A stretch of DNA of 64,000 bases from Mucilaginibacter celer (GCF_003576455.2 NZ_CP032869.1:5766001-5830000), one strand, 5' to 3'; counted from the stretch's first letter, positions 41,012 through 50,562 are shown. Notes: generated by a model from the letters alone, not told the origin. Program-made: numbers and translations.

Positions 41012-42874
41012 ATGTTTAAGAAATATAATGTAATTGTAGTTGGTGCCGGGCATGCGGGCTGTGAAGCTGCCGCTGCTGCTGCCAACTTAGGTTCGTCGGT
41101 TTTGCTGATAACCATGAATATGGGTACCATTGCCCAGATGAGCTGCAACCCTGCTATGGGTGGTGTAGCCAAAGGCCAGATAGTACGTGAGGTGGATGCT
41201 TTGGGTGGATATTCGGGCATTATAACTGATAAAACATCTATCCAATTCCGGATGCTGAATCAATCGAAAGGTCCGGCCATGTGGAGCCCACGAGCCCAAA
41301 GTGACCGTATGAGATTTGCTGAAGAGTGGCGTTTAGCTTTGGAAGCTACTTTAAACGTTGATTTTTGGCAGGATACTGTTACCTCGTTATTAGTAAAAGG
41401 TAACACAGTTTGTGGCGTTCGCACATCAATCGGTATCGAAATAGAAGCCGATGCAGTAGTGCTAACCAACGGAACTTTCCTGAATGGTGTTATTCATATA
41501 GGCGAGAAAAGGTTTGGCGGAGGTCGTACAGGCGAGAAAGCAGCTACCGGTTTAACAGAACAATTAGTTGAATTAGGCTTTGAAGCAGGCCGTATGAAAA
41601 CTGGTACCCCACCCCGCGTAGATGGCCGTAGTTTGAACTATAGCCAGATGGAAGAGCAATGGGGCGACCCGGTAAGGGGCAAATTTTCGTTCACCGATGT
41701 ACCGATGATTGAAGAACAACGCTGCTGTTGGATCACCTATACCAATACCGATGTACACGAAACCTTGAAAGAGGGCTTTGAAAAATCGCCAATGTTTACC
41801 GGTAGAATTAAAGGTTTAGGTCCGCGTTACTGTCCATCTATTGAAGATAAAATTAACCGCTTTGCAGAGCGTGATCGTCACCAGATTTTTGTTGAACCTG
41901 AAGGTTTGAATACGGTTGAGATCTATGTAAACGGTTTCTCTACCTCCCTACCCGAAGACGTACAATACAAAGCACTCACCAAAATACCGGGATTTGAAAA
42001 CGCTAAAATGTTTAGGCCGGGGTATGCTATCGAGTACGATTTCTTCCCGCCTACCCAATTGAGTTTAACTTTGGAGACCAAACAGATCAGCAACCTTTAC
42101 TTCGCCGGCCAGATCAATGGTACCACCGGGTATGAAGAAGCGGCATCACAAGGTTTCATTGCAGGTATCAACGCGCACCAAAAAATTAATGATAAACATG
42201 AATTGATCCTTAAAAGATCAGAGTCATATATCGGTGTTTTGATTGATGACCTGGTAACCAAAGGTACCGAAGAACCTTATCGCATGTTCACTTCAAGGGC
42301 CGAACACCGTTTGTTGCTTCGTCAAGACAATGCCGATATCAGGCTATCTCCTATTGGTCATGAATTGGGATTGATCAATGATGAGCGTTTGGAAAAGGTA
42401 AATCAAAAAGTAAAAAACTCGGATGACATTGTAGCCTATACCAAAAGTAAATCCATCGATCCATCTACAGTAAATGGATTGCTGGAAGAGTTGGGTACAA
42501 GCGCGCTTACCCAAAGCAATAAACTTTTCAATTTACTGAGCAGGCCACAGGTTACTTTTGAAGACCTGAAAAAAGCCGACGCGCCATTAGCCGAACTCCT
42601 ATCAGCCTACGATAAAGAAACTATTGAGCAGGCTGAAATAAAAATCAAATATGAGAGTTATTTCATCAAGGAGATGGAGATAGTAGACAAGATGAAAAAA
42701 ATGGAAGACCGCGAGATCAACCCAAATTTTGATTACCACACTTTGGTGTCGTTATCAAAAGAGGCCCGCGAAAAATTGATGCGCATCAAACCGCGCACTT
42801 TAGGCCAGGCATCACGTATTTCGGGCGTTTCACCATCAGATATTTCTGTTTTAATGGTTCACGTATCAAGATAA
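41012..42874 (+). CDS. mnmG: tRNA uridine-5-carboxymethylaminomethyl modification enzyme MnmG (GidA)
   Basis: 620 residues, the usual length. The N-terminal FAD-binding motif reads VVGAGHAGCEAAAAAANLGS, followed by MSCNPAMGGVAKGQIVREVD and the GEKRFGGGRTGEKAATGLTE block. The C-terminal helical domain has RPQVTFEDLKKADAPLAELL and the closing LGQASRISGVSPSDISVL. With MnmE it modifies U34 of several tRNAs. In many bacteria this gene lies beside the replication origin; the parS-like sites before it support the same here. Confidence 0.97.
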   Translation: MFKKYNVIVVGAGHAGCEAAAAAANLGSSVLLITMNMGTIAQMSCNPAMGGVAKGQIVREVDALGGYSGIITDKTSIQFRMLNQSKGPAMWSPRAQSDRMRFAEEWRLALEATLNVDFWQDTVTSLLVKGNTVCGVRTSIGIEIEADAVVLTNGTFLNGVIHIGEKRFGGGRTGEKAATGLTEQLVELGFEAGRMKTGTPPRVDGRSLNYSQMEEQWGDPVRGKFSFTDVPMIEEQRCCWITYTNTDVHETLKEGFEKSPMFTGRIKGLGPRYCPSIEDKINRFAERDRHQIFVEPEGLNTVEIYVNGFSTSLPEDVQYKALTKIPGFENAKMFRPGYAIEYDFFPPTQLSLTLETKQISNLYFAGQINGTTGYEEAASQGFIAGINAHQKINDKHELILKRSESYIGVLIDDLVTKGTEEPYRMFTSRAEHRLLLRQDNADIRLSPIGHELGLINDERLEKVNQKVKNSDDIVAYTKSKSIDPSTVNGLLEELGTSALTQSNKLFNLLSRPQVTFEDLKKADAPLAELLSAYDKETIEQAEIKIKYESYFIKEMEIVDKMKKMEDREINPNFDYHTLVSLSKEAREKLMRIKPRTLGQASRISGVSPSDISVLMVHVSR

Positions 42875-42989
42875 AACGTAAAATATTGATAATTAATTAA
42901 TTACAAAAAGTCGTTTTAAATCAATTATTTTTAATTTTTAATATTACCGTTCATAAAAACATAAAAATCGCTTATATCGCCTAAAAACT

Positions 42990-44636
42990 ATGTTAAACGC
43001 AAAACCGGCTATTTTTTACAAAAATTATTTCCTGATTTTTATCGTTTTATTCATTTTTGGCTGCGCGGCTCAGCAACCACCCCAGGGAGGGCCGCGCGAC
43101 CAGACCCCACCCAAATTGGTGAAGGCAATTCCCGGAAACAAAACCCGGAATTTTAATGCCAAACAAATCGACCTGGAATTTGACGAGTTTATTAAACTCA
43201 CCAACGCCTACCAGGAAATCAGTATGAGCCCGGCGATGGAAAAGCAACCGGAGTATTCGTCCAACAAACGCAAACTAAAAGTTGAGTTTAAAGACACGCT
43301 CCAAAAAAATACAACTTATGTGATCAGCTTCGGCAAGTCGATCCAGGATGTGAACGAAAGTAATATCCTTAAAAATTTCACTTACGTTTTTTCTACCGGT
43401 AACCATATCGACTCATTAAGCATGACCGGTACGGTAACCAACACCCTCACCCAGGAAAAAGAAAAAGATGTATTGGTATTTTTATTTCCGGTGAAACAGG
43501 ATACCTTATTCGGAAAAAAGAAGCCGGCCATTTTCGCGCTCACCGATTCATCAGGAAATTTTGCTTTGAACAATTTGCGTGAAGACGATTACCGCATTTA
43601 TGCCTTGAAAGAAGCAAGCCCAAATAAAATATTTGATAACGATAATGAGTTGATCGCTTTTCTGAAAAAGCCGGTGCATTTAAGGAGCGATACATCCAAT
43701 ATCCAGTTAAATTTATTCAGGCAAGATCCCGATAAATTCAGGGTAACTGAAAAACGTTTTGACCAGGACGGAAAATTACAGTTGATATTTAACCGCGGCT
43801 TGATTCAGCCGGGTATTAAGGTTATTTACCCGGCCAATGTTGACGATAGAAAACAGGTTACCTACACCCCCACCAATGATACAGCTTCAGTTTATTTACG
43901 AAACATGAACTTCGATTCGGTACGTGTAGCCATCTATGAAAAAGGGAAAGCCATCGATACCATTTATCAGCTTAAACGTAAAAATGAAAGCTTTACACGC
44001 GTGCTTACCGCAAGCTACAACCTTGGTAACGACAGTAAATTAAAACCTGGTACCGACCTTAAAATAACGGCAAATATCCCTATCGAAAGTTTCGATCAAT
44101 CGTTGATCACTTTAAATGAAGACTCTGTAGCCACAAATGATTTCACCATCCAAAAGGATACCGGTAATTACAAGGTGCTCAACTTAAAATACCGGTGGCG
44201 CGAACAAAGCCGGTACGAACTGATTTTAAATGAAGGTGCGTTAACTGATGTTTATGGCGACAAAAACAAAAGGCTTCCTTCTAAAAAATTCCAGATCAAT
44301 AAAATAGAAAACTATAGCCAGCTTACGGCCAAAATAACTTTACCGGCCGATACAGGTAAAGCTTATGTTGTTGAACTTTTAAGTGAAGACAAAAAGAAGA
44401 TTCAAAGTAACCCGATAACCAAAAGTGGTTCGATAGTTTACAAAGGCATCCTGGCAGCCAAGTATTATATCCGCGTTATTTACGATGATAATAAAAATGG
44501 CAAATGGGATAGCGGTAACGTAAAACAACGCCGCCAGCCCGAACAGATTTGGCTCAATGAAAAACTCATCACCCTAAGGCCAAACTGGGAAGCAGAAGAG
44601 CCTATAACAGTACCTAAGGAACCTATTGTTCCTTAA
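42990..44636 (+). CDS. Lipoprotein with an N-terminal bacterial Ig-like domain
   Basis: 548 residues. A lipoprotein signal (FIVLFIFGCAAQ) is followed by QQPPQGGPRDQTPPKLVKAI and a Big_5-type Ig-like domain (about 40-140; QIDLEFDEFIKLTNAYQEIS, ending in NFTYVFSTG). The middle and end are further beta-rich domains with FALNNLREDDYRIYALKE, an SdrD/prealbumin-like module. The family is common in Bacteroidota and its role is unknown. Its last 14 bases overlap the convergent carbonic anhydrase gene. Confidence 0.82.
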   Translation: MLNAKPAIFYKNYFLIFIVLFIFGCAAQQPPQGGPRDQTPPKLVKAIPGNKTRNFNAKQIDLEFDEFIKLTNAYQEISMSPAMEKQPEYSSNKRKLKVEFKDTLQKNTTYVISFGKSIQDVNESNILKNFTYVFSTGNHIDSLSMTGTVTNTLTQEKEKDVLVFLFPVKQDTLFGKKKPAIFALTDSSGNFALNNLREDDYRIYALKEASPNKIFDNDNELIAFLKKPVHLRSDTSNIQLNLFRQDPDKFRVTEKRFDQDGKLQLIFNRGLIQPGIKVIYPANVDDRKQVTYTPTNDTASVYLRNMNFDSVRVAIYEKGKAIDTIYQLKRKNESFTRVLTASYNLGNDSKLKPGTDLKITANIPIESFDQSLITLNEDSVATNDFTIQKDTGNYKVLNLKYRWREQSRYELILNEGALTDVYGDKNKRLPSKKFQINKIENYSQLTAKITLPADTGKAYVVELLSEDKKKIQSNPITKSGSIVYKGILAAKYYIRVIYDDNKNGKWDSGNVKQRRQPEQIWLNEKLITLRPNWEAEEPITVPKEPIVP

Positions 44637-45138
44637 ACCAACCGGAATACATGATATAATTTTGAGGCAATTGCTTCAGCATAGCCCTTTGCTCATCAGT
44701 AAGGGGCTTTACTTTTTTAGCAGGAATACCGGCGTATAAATAGCCCGATTCGCAAATGGTATTCTCCAATACCACAGCACCTGCAGCAATGATCACAAAC
44801 TCGTTTACAACCGCATGATCCATCACAATGGCGCCCATGCCTACCAAAGTATGATCATGCAAAGTGCAGCCGTGTACAAGCGCGTTATGGCCTATAGATA
44901 CGTGGTTACCAATATTAGTGGGGGCTTTTAAATAAGTAGCATGAATAACCGCTCCATCCTGGATATTGGTGTTATTACCTATTTTAATATAATGCACATC
45001 GCCACGGATCACGGCGTTAAACCAAACCGAACAATTATCGCCCATCACCACATTCCCTACTATGGTACAGTTTTCGGCAATAAAACAATCATTGCCCCAA
45101 ACCGGGCTTTTATCTTTTACAGGTAATATTAATGGCAT
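44623..45138 (-). CDS. Gamma-carbonic anhydrase-like hexapeptide-repeat protein
   Basis: 171 residues made of left-handed beta-helix repeats (VVGNVVMGDNCSVWFNAVIR, then GDVHYIKIGNNTNIQDGAVI). His residues in VSIGHNALVHGCTLHDHTLV are in the positions of the zinc ligands of gamma-class enzymes. A C-terminal helix has QRAMLKQLPQNYIMYSGWF. Many members of this group have weak or no carbonic anhydrase activity, so the enzyme name is tentative. Confidence 0.9.
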   Translation of the reverse strand: MPLILPVKDKSPVWGNDCFIAENCTIVGNVVMGDNCSVWFNAVIRGDVHYIKIGNNTNIQDGAVIHATYLKAPTNIGNHVSIGHNALVHGCTLHDHTLVGMGAIVMDHAVVNEFVIIAAGAVVLENTICESGYLYAGIPAKKVKPLTDEQRAMLKQLPQNYIMYSGWFKEQ

Positions 45139-45214
45139 GACTTAAATTTAAAATTAAAATCCGAAATGGAAATTCCGAAATCCGAAATTTTAACTATGTT
45201 TGATTATAAATCAA

Positions 45215-45287
45215 GCGAAAATAGCTCAGTCGGTAGAGCGTCAGTTTCCCAAACTGAAGGCCGCGGGTTCGAATCCCGTTTTTCGCT
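45215..45287 (+). tRNA. tRNA-Gly (anticodon CCC)
   Basis: A complete cloverleaf of 73 bases. The acceptor stem is GCGAAAA/TTTTCGC (45215-45221 and 45280-45286) with T as the discriminator base. The D arm is AGCTCAGTCGGTAGAGC, the anticodon stem TCAGT/ACTGA encloses the loop TTCCCAA, and the T arm contains GGTTCGAATCC. The anticodon is CCC, for codon GGG. CCA is not encoded. Confidence 0.95.
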
Positions 45288-45320
45288 CATATCAATAATC
45301 TTCTCGGAATTTATGTAACC

Positions 45321-45402
45321 CGTCATTGCGAGGAACGAAGCAATCGCGAACTATACAGGGCAGACTTGCCTACGTGCGATTGCTTCGTTCCTCGCAATGA
45401 CG
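45321..45402. repeat. REP-like palindrome, family 1 (copy c)
   Basis: Arms of about 28 bases (CGTCATTGCGAGGAACGAAG and on) pair almost perfectly; both arms carry the same compensating change (AGGAACG and CGTTCCT) compared with the other copies, so the stem has been preserved or the arms corrected together. It lies between the tRNA gene and the end of nadB. Confidence 0.9.
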
Positions 45403-45418
45403 TGATGGTACTTATCTT

Positions 45419-47011
45419 TTAAAACACCGTATCCCTCACTTCCGCAGCATGCTCCGGATAATCTGTAGTATAATGCAACCCCCTACTCTCCTTACGTAAC
45501 ATAGCCGATTTTACTACAATAAACGATACCTGGATCAAATTACGCAGCTCGCAAAGTTTTACCGAAAGTTTGGTTTTTTTATAGAAATCTTCAGTCTCCT
45601 CGTACAATAGCTTCAACCTGCGCAAGGCCCTATCCAACCTGAAATCAGAACGCACAATACCCACATAGTCATTCATCAACTTTTGCATTTCGCGTACGTT
45701 GTGGGTTACAAGGATATCTTCATTAGAGAGCTGCACACCCTTCTCATCCCAATCCGGTATATTATCCGGAATCACATTATTTTTAAAATTCTTGATCGCG
45801 TCCTCATAAATCCGATGCGCGAAAACCAAAGCTTCCAGTAATGAATTAGATGCCAAACGGTTAGCACCATGCAAACCCGTTGATGAACATTCTCCGCAGG
45901 CATATAACCTTAATATAGATGACTGGCCAACATGATCAACCAAAATACCACCGCACATATAATGACAGGCCGGCGCAACGGGGATCATATCTTTGGTCAT
46001 GTCAATACCTATTTCCAAACATTTAGCATAAATATTAGGGAAATGGTTCAGGATATCCTGTTTGCTGCGGTGCCTTACATCTAAATAAACATAATCCTCA
46101 CCCGATTTTTTGATCTCCGCATCGATGGCCCTGGCAGTAATATCGCGTGGCGCCAATGATTTACGCGCATCATATTCATGCATAAACTCTTCGCCGTTGG
46201 TACGTTTTAACACTCCTCCGAAACCGCGTACAGCTTCCGAGATCAGGAATGAAGGATACTCGCCCGGGTTATATAACGCCGTTGGGTGAAACTGCATGAA
46301 CTCCATATTGCGCACCTTCCCCTTAGCACGATAAACCATCGCTATCCCATCGCCGGTGGCTATGGTTGGGTTGGTAGTAACCGCATAAATATGCCCGGCT
46401 CCACCCGCAGCCATTACGGTAACTTTAGATAGGATCTTTTCAACAATTTTCGTTTCGGTGTTAAAAGCATAAATACCGAAACAGGTAATATCGGTACTTG
46501 ATTTCCCCACCAGCTCACCTAAATGGTGCTGGGTAATTAAATCAACCGCAAAATAATGCGTGAGTATCTCAATATTAGGGTTTTTATGAATTTCCTCCAA
46601 AAGCGAACGCTCTATCTCCCAGCCAGTTACATCTTTATAGTGCAACACCCTGAACTCAGAATGGCCACCCTCTTTCGCCAGGTCATAAACACCTTCGTTG
46701 GTTTTGTCAAAATTGGTTCCGTATTCAATAATCTCGTTAATACGCTCCGGCCCTTCCTTAACAACGGCTTCAACAACTTCGCGGTCGCAAAGGCCGTCGC
46801 CGCTTATTAAGGTATCCTGGATATGTTTTTCAAACGAATCTTCTTTTTTATCCACAACTACAGCAACCCCGCCCTGGGCATACTTAGTGTTCGATTCGTC
46901 TTCGTTAGATTTTGTAACTATCAGAACCTTACCATGCTTCGCCGCTTTGAGCGCGAAACTTAAACCGGCAATGCCTGAACCCACTACGAGGAAATCAACA
47001 GATCGGGTCAT
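45419..47011 (-). CDS. nadB: L-aspartate oxidase (NadB)
   Basis: 530 residues. The FAD motif is VVGSGIAGLSFALKAAKHGK, with NTKYAQGGVAVVVDKKEDSF next. The catalytic region has EFMQFHPTALYNPGEYPSFL, and the active-site blocks PRDITARAID and MCGGILVDHVGQSSILRLYA follow. It oxidises L-aspartate to iminoaspartate, which NadA turns to quinolinate for NAD synthesis. The nadA gene is divergent, 408 bases away. Confidence 0.96.
   Translation of the reverse strand: MTRSVDFLVVGSGIAGLSFALKAAKHGKVLIVTKSNEDESNTKYAQGGVAVVVDKKEDSFEKHIQDTLISGDGLCDREVVEAVVKEGPERINEIIEYGTNFDKTNEGVYDLAKEGGHSEFRVLHYKDVTGWEIERSLLEEIHKNPNIEILTHYFAVDLITQHHLGELVGKSSTDITCFGIYAFNTETKIVEKILSKVTVMAAGGAGHIYAVTTNPTIATGDGIAMVYRAKGKVRNMEFMQFHPTALYNPGEYPSFLISEAVRGFGGVLKRTNGEEFMHEYDARKSLAPRDITARAIDAEIKKSGEDYVYLDVRHRSKQDILNHFPNIYAKCLEIGIDMTKDMIPVAPACHYMCGGILVDHVGQSSILRLYACGECSSTGLHGANRLASNSLLEALVFAHRIYEDAIKNFKNNVIPDNIPDWDEKGVQLSNEDILVTHNVREMQKLMNDYVGIVRSDFRLDRALRRLKLLYEETEDFYKKTKLSVKLCELRNLIQVSFIVVKSAMLRKESRGLHYTTDYPEHAAEVRDTVF
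46848..46856 (+). other. DnaA-box-like nonamer TTATCCACA inside nadB
   Basis: A perfect match to the DnaA-box consensus, but within coding sequence (the codons of VVDKK). A match here can be due to chance. Confidence 0.3.
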
Positions 47012-47419
47012 GTTTTATATGAAATGTGTGTAAAAGTAGTACTAATGTTAATAACAGCTATAAAACCTGTTAAGTTTATGTAAAGAAAAACTTAAAAATA
47101 GATTTGAATGTGTATAACTCCCATTTAAGCGTCGAATATCAATATTTTTTGAGCGACTTTTACGACACTTTAGTCATAAAGCTAACATTTTCCCCACCCG
47201 CTAATTTTTAACATAAAACTTTTTCAAATAAAAATTGATTGTCACAGATATCTAAAAATCAGCATACTTTTTGGTGGAAAAATGTTTATATCTGTTAATA
47301 AGTTGTGAAAACTAATTTATAAAAGAAAAATTAGAGCGACTTTTGCACAATACCAACACCATAACAAACAATAGTTTTCTTTTATTTAAAAAGTAGTTGT
47401 TATTAATTGAATTGTGGAA
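47012..47419. other. AT-rich gap between divergent nadB and nadA
   Basis: No open frame. It holds both promoters. Visible are a direct repeat GAGCGACTTTT (about 47152-47162 and 47335-47345) and one nonamer TGTGTATAA at 47109-47117, which read on the minus strand is TTATACACA, a DnaA-box consensus match. The two copies of GAGCGACTTTT lie on the two promoter sides and could bind a regulator of NAD synthesis. Confidence 0.5.
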
Positions 47420-48412
47420 ATGAATACCTTCGAAGAAATTAATCTGAAAGGATATGTGGATGAAGAGATCGACCCAACGCTTGATCTTTTCGCCGAAATC
47501 GAAAAATTAAAAAAGCAAAAGAACGCGGTGATCCTGGCGCACTATTACCAGGATGGCGACATTCAGGATATTGCCGATTACATTGGCGATAGTTTAGGCC
47601 TGTCGCAACAAGCCGCCAAAACTGATGCTGACATTATTGTTTTTGCAGGCGTGCACTTCATGGCCGAAACAGCCAAGATCCTGTCGCCGACAAAAAAGGT
47701 TTTACTGCCGGATATGAAGGCAGGTTGTTCATTAGCAGATAGTTGCCCTCCTCACTTGTTTAAAAAGTTTAAGGAAAACTATCCCGATCACCTGGTGATC
47801 ACGTATGTAAACTGCACGGCCGAACTAAAGGCTTTAACCGACATTGTTTGTACATCAAGCAACGCGGTGCAGATTGTGGAGAGCTTACCGAAAGATCAGA
47901 AGATCATTTTCGGTCCTGATAAAAACCTTGGCGCGTATGTAGCCAAGAAAACCGGCCGTGACCTGGTGTTGTGGAATGGTGCCTGTATGGTGCATGAGAT
48001 ATTTTCGAGAGAAAAGATCACCAAACTGAAAGAGCGCCATCCCGGTGCAAAACTGTTGGCGCACCCTGAATGCGAGGACGTTATACTGGAAATGGCCGAT
48101 TATGTTGGTTCAACAACCGGTATTTTGAAATACGCCGGCAGCCGCCAGGAAAAGGAATTTATTGTTGCTACAGAATCGGGCATATTGCACCAGATGCAGA
48201 AGGAAAACCCGGATAAAATATTTATCCCGGCGCCACCTAATAACAACTGCGCATGTAATGATTGCCCGCACATGAAACGTAACACGCTGGAAAAGTTATA
48301 CCTGTGTTTGAAAAACGAAACGCCGGAAGTAACCGTACCGGAGCATATTATCGAGAGGGCTGTAAAACCTATCGAACGGATGCTGGAAATCTCGGCACAA
48401 TTAGGGCTATAG
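47420..48412 (+). CDS. nadA: Quinolinate synthase (NadA)
   Basis: 330 residues from the ATG at 47420; a GTG at 47414 would add two. The conserved opening is VILAHYYQDGDIQDIADYIG. The three Cys ligands of the 4Fe-4S cluster lie in AGCSLADSCPP, WNGACMVHE and CACNDCPHM. It joins iminoaspartate and dihydroxyacetone phosphate to make quinolinate. nadB is divergent upstream, so the two steps are probably regulated together. Confidence 0.96.
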   Translation: MNTFEEINLKGYVDEEIDPTLDLFAEIEKLKKQKNAVILAHYYQDGDIQDIADYIGDSLGLSQQAAKTDADIIVFAGVHFMAETAKILSPTKKVLLPDMKAGCSLADSCPPHLFKKFKENYPDHLVITYVNCTAELKALTDIVCTSSNAVQIVESLPKDQKIIFGPDKNLGAYVAKKTGRDLVLWNGACMVHEIFSREKITKLKERHPGAKLLAHPECEDVILEMADYVGSTTGILKYAGSRQEKEFIVATESGILHQMQKENPDKIFIPAPPNNNCACNDCPHMKRNTLEKLYLCLKNETPEVTVPEHIIERAVKPIERMLEISAQLGL

Positions 48413-48884
48413 TTCTTTTTGTTTTTTGGGATTACACCGATTAGGGATTGATTACACCGATTTTTTGATCGGTTGGATGGCCTTGATAGGGAAGTTATAA
48501 ACCGGGTAATTGTGGAAAACCCGGGGGAGGTTTTTGGGAGGTATTTTTTGAATAAAATGCCTCCCAAAGCTTAAAAAGGCTAAAAATCGCCAAAAATTTT
48601 TCCGCCGTTGGCGGATATGATGTGTACGGGTTGCGGCCCGGATTTTTGAGTTATCCACAATGTTGTTAAAAAGTACAAAGGGTGCTTTGGCTGCAAACTG
48701 CAAAGTGCTTCGATATATTTGCAGCCCTCTTTTAGAGGTAGCAGTTGATTTTAGCCGGAAATGGCTAAAATCTCAAAAAAATTTCCCGCCTTCGGCGGAA
48801 TATTTGATACCGGGTTGCGGCCCGAAAATTTATAAATGAAAAGCTTTTAAAGGTCGCCCTTCGGGGAGATTTAATGGAAATTAT
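48413..48884. other. Structured 472-base gap between nadA and thiL
   Basis: No open frame. From left to right: a direct repeat ATTACACCGATT (48431-48442 and 48451-48462), a hairpin at 48536-48565 (GGGAGG...CCTCCC), a hairpin pair at 48602-48640 (CCGCCGTTGGCGG, then CGGGTTGCGGCCCG), a DnaA-box nonamer TTATCCACA at 48651-48659, a second copy of the hairpin pair at 48786-48824 with the same 25-base offset, and a UUCG-loop hairpin (CCCTTCGGGG) at 48857-48866 just before the thiL start. This is too ordered for a plain leader. Confidence 0.6.
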
Positions 48885-49931
48885 ATGTTTGAAAATCAGG
48901 ATAGGACTAATTTAGAGGAACTTGGCGAATTTGGCCTGATTGGTCATCTTACCAAAAACATCAAGCTTACCAACGAAAGCAGTAACAAAGGTGTTGGCGA
49001 TGATGCTGCCGTGCTGGATTTTGCCGGCAAAAAAACGTTGATAAGCACCGATATGCTTTTGGAGGGCATTCATTTCGATTTGGCATATACGCCGCTTAAG
49101 CACCTGGGATACAAAGCTATACAGGTAAACCTGAGCGATATTTATGCCATGAACGGGATCGCTTCACAGGTTACGGTTTCTATCGGGATGTCGAGCAAGT
49201 TTCCGTTGGAAGCTATTGAAGAACTTTACCAGGGAATTTATATTGCCTGCGAAAAATACAATGTGGATTTGATTGGTGGAGATACCACCGCTTCGAAACA
49301 AGGGTTGGTGATCAGTGTAACCTCCATTGGTTACGCGGATGAGGCGGATATTGTTTACCGCAATGGTGCCGAAGAGGGTGACCTAATCTGTGTATCGGGT
49401 GATTTGGGTGGCGCTTACACCGGTTTGCAATTGCTGGAACGCGAAAAATTAATTTATCTCGAAAACCCTAATATTCAGCCTGATCTGGAAGGAAAAGATT
49501 ACATTGTTGAGCGACAGCTGAAACCGGAAGCCCGCCGGGATGTGATTGAATTGCTGAAAAGCATTGAAGTAAAACCAACTTCGATGATCGATGTATCGGA
49601 TGGTTTAGCTTCCGAGCTTTTACATATCTGCAGGCAAAGCAACAAGGGGTGTAACCTGTACGAAGAGAAAATCCCGTTGGATCCGATGACTTTCGAAACG
49701 GCCCGCGAGTTTAACCTCGATCCTACCATCTGCGCTTTAAGCGGCGGAGAAGATTACGAATTGCTGTTCACTGTGAAACAAGCCGATTATGATAAGATCA
49801 AATTCAAAATGGATATCAGCATTATTGGCTATATCACCGAACCATCGGCCGGTTGCAATCTGGTTACCAAAAGCGGTACTGTACACGAGCTGAAAGCCCA
49901 GGGATGGAACGCCTTCAAAAAATCTGAATAA
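48885..49931 (+). CDS. thiL: Thiamine-monophosphate kinase (ThiL)
   Basis: 348 residues. The N-terminal motif NKGVGDDAAVLDFAGKKTLI is the ATP/substrate site of ThiL, followed by LISTDMLLEGIHFDLAYTPL and DLIGGDTTASKQGLVISVTS. The C-terminal part has MIDVSDGLASELLHICRQSN and LSGGEDYELLFTV. It phosphorylates thiamine monophosphate to the pyrophosphate. The next gene starts one base after its stop. Confidence 0.95.
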   Translation: MFENQDRTNLEELGEFGLIGHLTKNIKLTNESSNKGVGDDAAVLDFAGKKTLISTDMLLEGIHFDLAYTPLKHLGYKAIQVNLSDIYAMNGIASQVTVSIGMSSKFPLEAIEELYQGIYIACEKYNVDLIGGDTTASKQGLVISVTSIGYADEADIVYRNGAEEGDLICVSGDLGGAYTGLQLLEREKLIYLENPNIQPDLEGKDYIVERQLKPEARRDVIELLKSIEVKPTSMIDVSDGLASELLHICRQSNKGCNLYEEKIPLDPMTFETAREFNLDPTICALSGGEDYELLFTVKQADYDKIKFKMDISIIGYITEPSAGCNLVTKSGTVHELKAQGWNAFKKSE

Positions 49932-50369
49932 ATGCTGCAGGGTGTTTTTGATAAATTTTACCTGAACAATCACCCGGATGGGAAACCACCAGTTGGGTTT
50001 GTTAAGGGGATACTGATACTTTACCTGGCTTTAGTTATTCAAACTGCAAACAATTACCTGGGGGGGTTCAATATTTCGGCTACTTTATTCTTCTTCCTGG
50101 TTGGTGGTTTTTTAATATTTGCCACGGGGGAAGGTAGGAAATGGGCTAAGTCTATTCTTTCTTTATTAATATTATTGAATGTATTACTGTTAGGATGGTC
50201 GGTGCTTTATGCTTTAGGTATTTTGCACGAAACAGCGGATGCCAAAAAGCAGCTACAAATGCCGGTTTATTTGATTGCTTTAACCATAGCCGAAATGTTT
50301 TTTGAGCTTTGGGGATGGGCGCTAATGATTAATAAAGAAGCCGATTGGTGGTTTAACAGGAAGAAATAA
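49932..50369 (+). CDS. Hypothetical membrane protein (145 aa)
   Basis: Starts directly after the thiL stop, so it is probably co-translated. After a short soluble start (MLQGVFDKFYLNNHPDGKPP) come four hydrophobic helices (ILILYLALVIQTANNYLG, LFFFLVGGFLIFATG, LSLLILLNVLLLGWSVLYAL, PVYLIALTIAEMFFELWGWA). It is a small four-helix membrane protein of no recognised family. A link to thiamine is suggested only by its position. Confidence 0.7.
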   Translation: MLQGVFDKFYLNNHPDGKPPVGFVKGILILYLALVIQTANNYLGGFNISATLFFFLVGGFLIFATGEGRKWAKSILSLLILLNVLLLGWSVLYALGILHETADAKKQLQMPVYLIALTIAEMFFELWGWALMINKEADWWFNRKK

Positions 50370-50471
50370 AATTTGGCTCCTTTATTATTGCCGTCGTTCT
50401 GTAATACTCTCCACCACGTCATTGAGTAATAAAAGCTGAGGCCTCTGAAGAAGTATATGACATTTGCCCCT

Positions 50472-50550
50472 TTGTCATGCTGAGAAACGAAGCATCTTCT
50501 TCGCTCTGTATAGCGGCCATGCTTATTGAAGAAGATTCTTCGCTATCGCT
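50472..50550. repeat. Left part of a REP-like palindrome cut by the IS110 element
   Basis: Reads TTGTCATGCTGAGAAACGAA and continues to the inner part of the right arm (GAAGAAGATTCTTCGCTATC, then GCT) but lacks the closing CAGnATGACA. The missing end is found on the other side of the insertion element at 52133-52145. Confidence 0.8.
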
Positions 50551-50562
50551 GCCATTGACACA

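Noticed and set aside
48413..48884. TPP riboswitch before thiL
   Set aside because: I see none of the conserved TPP aptamer strings (CUGAGA, ACCUGAUC). The hairpins have another layout.
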